NCBI GenBank assembly: GCA_021107435.1
Contig: JAIOSV010000030.1
Coordinates: 28,524 to 92,523 of the forward strand
DNA length: 64,000 bases
DNA from: Candidatus Sabulitectum sp.
GTDB taxonomy: Bacteria > Fermentibacterota > Fermentibacteria > Fermentibacterales > JCC-6
Direction of reading: 5' to 3'
Shown here: positions 60,256 through 64,000 of the stretch, piece after piece
How positions within the stretch are numbered: the first letter of the stretch is position 1
Layout of the letters: the number at the start of each line of letters is the position of its first letter
Translations under genes and position numbers: made by a program
The notes under the pieces: model-generated
The model's input: only the letters and a program-made list of their open reading frames with translations
Told to the model about the DNA's origin: nothing
Database searches by the model: none

Positions 60256-60501
60256 CTATTCGCTGTAGCCGAAGTAAGTACCGAGCATCTCCATTGCCTC
60301 CCGGTACCTGTCTTTTTCAAGATAGAAAATGTAGCCTCCGTTTGCGGGTATTATCCAGTCCGGATGCTCGGAAGAAGGCAATTCAGAGAATAGCCTGACT
60401 TCTGCTGCGAATCCATTTTCTTCAAGGTGTTTTTTTGCTGAGTTAAGAGCATCAAGATCATCCATTTGAAGGACCGGGATAAGCTCAGGATTCTTATTCA
60501 T
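60256..60501 (-). CDS. Small DUF2007-like protein
   Basis: This 81-residue protein has 'ALNSAKKHLEENGFAAEV' followed by 'IPANGGYIFYLEKDRYREAMEML', the pattern of DUF2007 ('putative signal transducing protein', ferredoxin-like fold). Its role is unknown. It lies 15 bases after the ferredoxin gene and 17 bases before the HAD phosphatase, all on the - strand. Confidence 0.7.
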   Translation of the reverse strand: MNKNPELIPVLQMDDLDALNSAKKHLEENGFAAEVRLFSELPSSEHPDWIIPANGGYIFYLEKDRYREAMEMLGTYFGYSE

Positions 60502-60516
60502 TTTTTATATCCAGTT

Positions 60517-60702
60517 TCACTCGTGTGAGATTGCCTTAACGGGACAACCTTCTTCGGCTTCAAGAGCACACTCCACAAATTCTGCCGGAACCGAATCCAC
60601 CTTAACCTGTGATTTGTCATCCGCAAGTCCGAATACATCCGGACAGGTGTTTTCGCAAGCTCCGCACCCTACACAAGTCTCCTGATCGACTTTAAATTTC
60701 AT
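60517..60702 (-). CDS. [4Fe-4S] ferredoxin
   Basis: This 61-residue ferredoxin carries a single cluster motif, C10-x2-C13-x2-C16 in 'CVGCGACENTC' and C53-Pro in 'GCPV'. Two further cysteines, C20 and C45, sit where a second cluster or a disulfide would be in Thermotoga-type ferredoxins. It is a small cytoplasmic electron carrier. GGAG precedes the ATG. The neighbouring genes do not identify its redox partner. Confidence 0.93.
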   Translation of the reverse strand: MKFKVDQETCVGCGACENTCPDVFGLADDKSQVKVDSVPAEFVECALEAEEGCPVKAISHE

Positions 60703-60755
60703 GATTCTCCTTATTCTGCATCTTAAGCCAGCAGTATGATATCAGCTTCAGGCTG

Positions 60756-61514
60756 TTATGTAAAATTCAACTGTGTACGCTTCTTCGCGACCATGAAATA
60801 TCCCAGTGGAAACTTAACGGCAGTTGACCTTGAAATCTTTGAGCCGATACCGGAGTGAATAAAGAGTGTGGTGAACCACTGAGCAATAATTGCCAGAGGT
60901 TTCCCGATTACCGGTACGCGTAAGATGTTTTTGGCGTAAATATCTGTCATTATCTCAGGGGCTCCTCCAACAGGAGTCAGATCAATTACTTCCAGCCCGG
61001 AAATCTCAGCGAGACGCTTGAGCGCGAATTCAGTATATCTGTAGAAATCATGAGGTTCCTCATGAATCCAGTAGTAAAAAGGAACATTCAGAAGCAGTAC
61101 TCCGCCCGGTGCCATAATACGGGAAATTTCTCCGAGGAGCTGCTCCGGCTCTGGAATGTGTTCAAGAACATCAGAGAGAATAACCGTATCATATTCCCCG
61201 TTGGCAAAGAGAAGCGGCTCTGAAAGGTCGCATTCATGGTCCAGGTGGGGATTCCTGTGCAGTGTGTTTGCCCAGTCAACACATGTGTTGTCCGTTACAT
61301 AATCTCTGTACGCACAGTATAGAGGCACCTTGCCGCAGCCTAGATCCAGCAGTCTGCCATTAGCATACTTTTTAAGGCAAGCATCATAAAAACCTGCAAC
61401 CAGATCAGTTATCAATCTTGAGCCGATAGTTACCTCTTCCGGATTTCTTGATGCTACAAGCCGATTTCCCCTGTAAACATATTTTCCCGGTTTCCAGGTA
61501 TCCTTTGATTGCAT
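60756..61514 (-). CDS. Class I SAM methyltransferase
   Basis: This is a 252-residue Rossmann methyltransferase: motif I 'LLDLGCGKVPL', 'TCVDWANTL', 'CDLSEPLLFANGEYDTVILSDVLEHI' and 'ISRIMAPGGVLLLNVPFYYW'. The Glu in 'EEPHDFYRYTE' is typical of Methyltransf_11 enzymes acting on glycan or lipid acceptors. The C-terminus has a hydrophobic stretch that may associate with membrane. The 190-base gap upstream (61515-61704) shows no other feature. Confidence 0.85.
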   Translation of the reverse strand: MQSKDTWKPGKYVYRGNRLVASRNPEEVTIGSRLITDLVAGFYDACLKKYANGRLLDLGCGKVPLYCAYRDYVTDNTCVDWANTLHRNPHLDHECDLSEPLLFANGEYDTVILSDVLEHIPEPEQLLGEISRIMAPGGVLLLNVPFYYWIHEEPHDFYRYTEFALKRLAEISGLEVIDLTPVGGAPEIMTDIYAKNILRVPVIGKPLAIIAQWFTTLFIHSGIGSKISRSTAVKFPLGYFMVAKKRTQLNFT

Positions 61515-61704
61515 TCGATTGACTCCCTCGTAAATTCGGAAGGATGTATCTGATACTCATACTCAAAGCATCTTCCCGCACATAAGAGGGCAAGATAACA
61601 GAGAACAGGTATTTGTGCCAAATGCAAAAACAAAGCTCACTGAACGGTACTCACCGGGTGTTTGACACGGCGAGAACTGTTTCACTGCAGCTGCTGGTTG
61701 TCTC

Positions 61705-63381
61705 TTATCTCAACAGGCACAATCCGGTGGTTTCAGAGACTCCACCGGACTGAATTCTGCAGAAGTAGAGCCCTGCTGAAACGGATTCCCCATTCTGGTT
61801 GCTGCCATCCCATGTATAAGAGTACTGTCCGGATCCAAGCTCAGACTCTGTGATTGAGCTGACAAGCCTGCCAGACAGGTTAAACACTTTTAAAGTAGTA
61901 TATCCAGGCTCGGAAAGCTCAAATGAAATGGTTGTGAAAGCATGGAAGGGATTTGGTTTTGTACACAAGCCAGGAAGTGGAGATGGATTCAGGTTCATAC
62001 CGGTTCCTGTAACGGTGAAGTTGATGGTATCTGCTGCGACAGCAGCACCTCCGTAGAAGGATGCAGCTATCAACTCATTGGCTCCTGTTTCGGCGAAGAG
62101 ATTATCACGGAAAGAGTACTTCAATCCGGTACCGAAAGCATAGAGGTAGCCGTCAGTGCATGCAAGGTACATTACACCATCTGTTATCGAAGGGCTGGAG
62201 CCTATACCGTAGGTTCCCGGGACGGTACTGTAACTCCATACCTCTGCCCCTGTCTGCTCATCCAGAGCGTATATTTCTCCTGTCAGATTATCGCCAAAAA
62301 ACACAAGTCCATCCGCAACACCAATAGAGCCGTGAAGGTATTCAACAGGGAATGTCCAGATACTGTCACCTGTGGCCGCATCCAGGGCACAGACCATGAA
62401 GTAACCATCGTAACCGCTGGTGAATACAACACCATCGTGCACTGCCGGAGTTGATTCCCCATATCCAATGTCTGATATCCATTCAGTGACTCCGGTTGAT
62501 GCATTGATGCGGAGAGTGCCAATACTGGTGATGAATATTGATCCGTCGTAAACAGTTGGTGATGAGTCCCAGTAGCCGTCTTCCGAATCGGTGTTTGTCC
62601 AGAGTAAGTCGCCGTTTGAGGCATCCAGTGCGTAAAGGGGGCCATCCCAGGTAGGGATATAGATTGCATTTTCGTAATAAGTAATGCAGCTTATCATGGT
62701 GTTGGGATACTCAACTCGCCAGTTTTCCAGACCTGTTTCCGGATTCAGAGCATGGAGGGCGTAAGAGCCCGGATAAACAGTACTGACCGCATACACATAG
62801 TCCTCTGTAACAACAGGGCTTGTGCCAGACATTCCATTGGCTCCTTCTTCTGCAAAAGCCCAGCATCTTTCCCCGGTGCAGGCATTCAGGCACCAGATGG
62901 AATCCGCTGTCACATATACGCGGTTTTCTTTGACTGTAACAGCGTCGTCCACCCAGCCCAGGAGTTTGTAGTTCCATATTTCTACTCCTGTGGCGGGATC
63001 AAGAGCATAAAGAGTTGTATCACCAAGAGAACCGAAGTAAAGCATATCATCCACTATTACCGGTGAGCAAAACTCGTGAAATGTTCCGCAGACCGGGGCG
63101 GCCCACAGTACTGTGGGCTCGTGCGGCGCTGGAGATTCCGAGAAGCCGTGATGCAGATCATTCTGCATGTAGGTGTACCAGTCAGTATTCAACCTGGGAA
63201 TCTGAATAGCAGCTTCTCCATTGAGTGTGTAATGAACAGAATCAGGTATTTCATTTTCATTTTCCACAACAGCTCTGACAGTAAGCCAGTCACCATTGTA
63301 GGTTTCTCCATCAACAGGCTCTGTGATTTCAACACTGGTTGTGAAAATGAAAATTGAAGTCATTAAAGTGCAGACTAACAT
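61705..63381 (-). CDS. Secreted PQQ-like propeller with C-terminal sorting-type domain
   Basis: This 558-residue protein has a signal peptide (about 1-17), an Ig-like start ('ITEPVDGETYNGDWLTVRA') and a propeller (about 65-425) with repeated 'DPATGVEIWNYKL', 'NPETGLENWRVEY', 'DASNGDLLWTNTD' and 'DEQTGAEVWSYST' blades. The last 80 residues ('TKPNPFHAFTTISFEL', 'KVFNLSGRLV', 'VSAGLYFCR') form a FlgD-like/type A sorting C-terminal domain, common in exported proteins of FCB bacteria. The ATG at 63381 has GGAG at 63389-63392. No enzyme motif is present; surface binding or scaffold is likely. Confidence 0.85.
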   Translation of the reverse strand: MLVCTLMTSIFIFTTSVEITEPVDGETYNGDWLTVRAVVENENEIPDSVHYTLNGEAAIQIPRLNTDWYTYMQNDLHHGFSESPAPHEPTVLWAAPVCGTFHEFCSPVIVDDMLYFGSLGDTTLYALDPATGVEIWNYKLLGWVDDAVTVKENRVYVTADSIWCLNACTGERCWAFAEEGANGMSGTSPVVTEDYVYAVSTVYPGSYALHALNPETGLENWRVEYPNTMISCITYYENAIYIPTWDGPLYALDASNGDLLWTNTDSEDGYWDSSPTVYDGSIFITSIGTLRINASTGVTEWISDIGYGESTPAVHDGVVFTSGYDGYFMVCALDAATGDSIWTFPVEYLHGSIGVADGLVFFGDNLTGEIYALDEQTGAEVWSYSTVPGTYGIGSSPSITDGVMYLACTDGYLYAFGTGLKYSFRDNLFAETGANELIAASFYGGAAVAADTINFTVTGTGMNLNPSPLPGLCTKPNPFHAFTTISFELSEPGYTTLKVFNLSGRLVSSITESELGSGQYSYTWDGSNQNGESVSAGLYFCRIQSGGVSETTGLCLLR

Positions 63382-63495
63382 TCAGTACTCCATTCTGTTG
63401 CCAGAGCAGACAAAGTTTGCATGCTGCTGCCATGATTTGAGAGTAACCTTATAAAATTGATGATGGTTGGCCGCATCTATTCAGAAAAGACTGTA

Positions 63496-64000
63496 TTATG
63501 GAGTTGTAACCTCATCTCCTTTCACATACTTGTCAAACCACCTGAGCTGTTCCCACAGCACATGTTCCAGACTTTCCTGAGCCCGGTAACCGTGGTCTTC
63601 GAAAGGCAGAAGCACCAGTCGGGCCGTGCCGCCTGATCCGCGTACGGCTTCAAAAAAGACTTCGGACTGGGAGGTAAGAGTGCCAGGGTTAGAGTCGTCA
63701 TCACCATGAATGATGAGAATCGGCTCGTTAACCTGGTCTGCAAAAAATGCAGGTGAGAGCTGGATATAGGCATCCCTTGCCTCGAAGAGGGAACGACGCT
63801 CGGCCTGGAAGCCGAAAGGCTGGTTGGTTTTGTTGTAAGAGCCGCTGCGTGCTATACCTGCCCGAAGCAGATCAGTGTGTGCCAGCAGGGTGGCTACCAT
63901 TAACGCACCGTGGCTGTGACCCATACTCCCAATCCTCTCCGGATCAGCAACTCCCATTTCAACGGCTTTTGCGACTGCGGCCTCGGCATCGGCCACCAGC
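63496..64000 (-). CDS. S9-family peptidase/prolyl oligopeptidase, 5'-truncated
   Basis: The frame is open to the window end, so this is the C-terminal part (about 167 residues) of a longer gene. The catalytic triad is visible: Ser in 'MGHSHGALM' (GxSxG), Asp in 'IIHGDDDSNPG' and His in 'FEDHGYRAQE'. The alpha/beta-hydrolase spacing fits prolyl-oligopeptidase-type (S9) peptidases with a missing N-terminal propeller upstream. Whether it is secreted cannot be seen. Confidence 0.88.
   Translation of the reverse strand, partial: LVADAEAAVAKAVEMGVADPERIGSMGHSHGALMVATLLAHTDLLRAGIARSGSYNKTNQPFGFQAERRSLFEARDAYIQLSPAFFADQVNEPILIIHGDDDSNPGTLTSQSEVFFEAVRGSGGTARLVLLPFEDHGYRAQESLEHVLWEQLRWFDKYVKGDEVTTP

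Overview
The window is a densely packed, mostly single-copy stretch of a Gram-negative bacterial chromosome. There are no rRNA operons, insertion sequences, phage genes or CRISPR arrays. The gene content fits the FCB superphylum broadly, and a candidate lineage such as Fermentibacteria or a neighbour is my inference. The supporting signs are a BatABCD/MoxR/DUF58 operon, a PorV/PorQ-type outer-membrane protein, secreted proteins with C-terminal 'LPAGVY'/'VSAGLYF' sorting-type domains, a TonB-dependent receptor under a cobalamin riboswitch, many lipoproteins, and heavy use of GTG/TTG starts with 4-base gene overlaps. No species can be named from the sequence. No stretch longer than 300 bases lacks a gene. 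The larger gaps (443-656, 18258-18464, 19736-19974, 41473-41686) are each described below.

Layout. 1-442: end of a nitroreductase-like gene, then a gap holding an elaborate nested hairpin. 657-2260 (-): lectin-fold lipoprotein and polysaccharide deacetylase. 2298-9325 (+): a lipoprotein, pgi, an envelope protein, purN, an M15 peptidase, an L,D-transpeptidase and a PQQ-type propeller. 9357-18227 (+): a housekeeping run era-scpA-scpB-rluB-cmk-plsC-rpsA-mtaB-coaE-TPR, ending in a clear terminator. 18465-19735: a small lipoprotein, a DUF3795 protein and a methyltransferase. 34331-19975 (-): one long directon, rpmA-hutI-TPR/MshEN-DUF512-pseudo histidine kinase-phosphohexomutase-moxR-DUF58-BatA/B/C/D-membrane protein. 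34362-35975 (-): an M14 carboxypeptidase. 36099-36175 (+): tRNA-Pro(TGG). 36180-38543 (-): a PHP-glycosyltransferase fusion. 41650-38588 (-): B12 riboswitch, BtuB-like receptor and beta-propeller lipoprotein. 42112-44402 (-): an FAD mutase/oxidase-like protein and a flippase-like membrane protein. 44441-46587 (+): an ABC exporter and trmO. 52681-46559 (-): porV-like, surE, two transglutaminase-like proteins and a GT39-like membrane protein. 52763-56133 (+): lipoate ligase/transferase, lipA, dusB and a lipoprotein. 61514-56227 (-): methyltransferase, ferredoxin, small DUF2007-like protein, HAD phosphatase, phosphoribosyltransferase, HExxH protein and FetA-FetB. 63381-61705 (-): a secreted propeller. 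64000-63496 (-): the end of an S9 peptidase.

Functional themes are translation and tRNA modification (rpsA, rpmA, mtaB, trmO, dusB, rluB, era), chromosome segregation (scpAB), envelope building (plsC, L,D-transpeptidase, M15, glycosyltransferases), lipoylation, and cobalamin uptake. The most interesting unit is the riboswitch-controlled receptor plus propeller lipoprotein, which resembles the BtuB-BtuG pair known from Bacteroides. Several enzymes lack expected catalytic residues: a CoaE-like kinase without the P-loop lysine, a histidine kinase without its histidine, an Era with a changed G4 motif, and a transglutaminase paralogue without cysteine. These are reported as findings.
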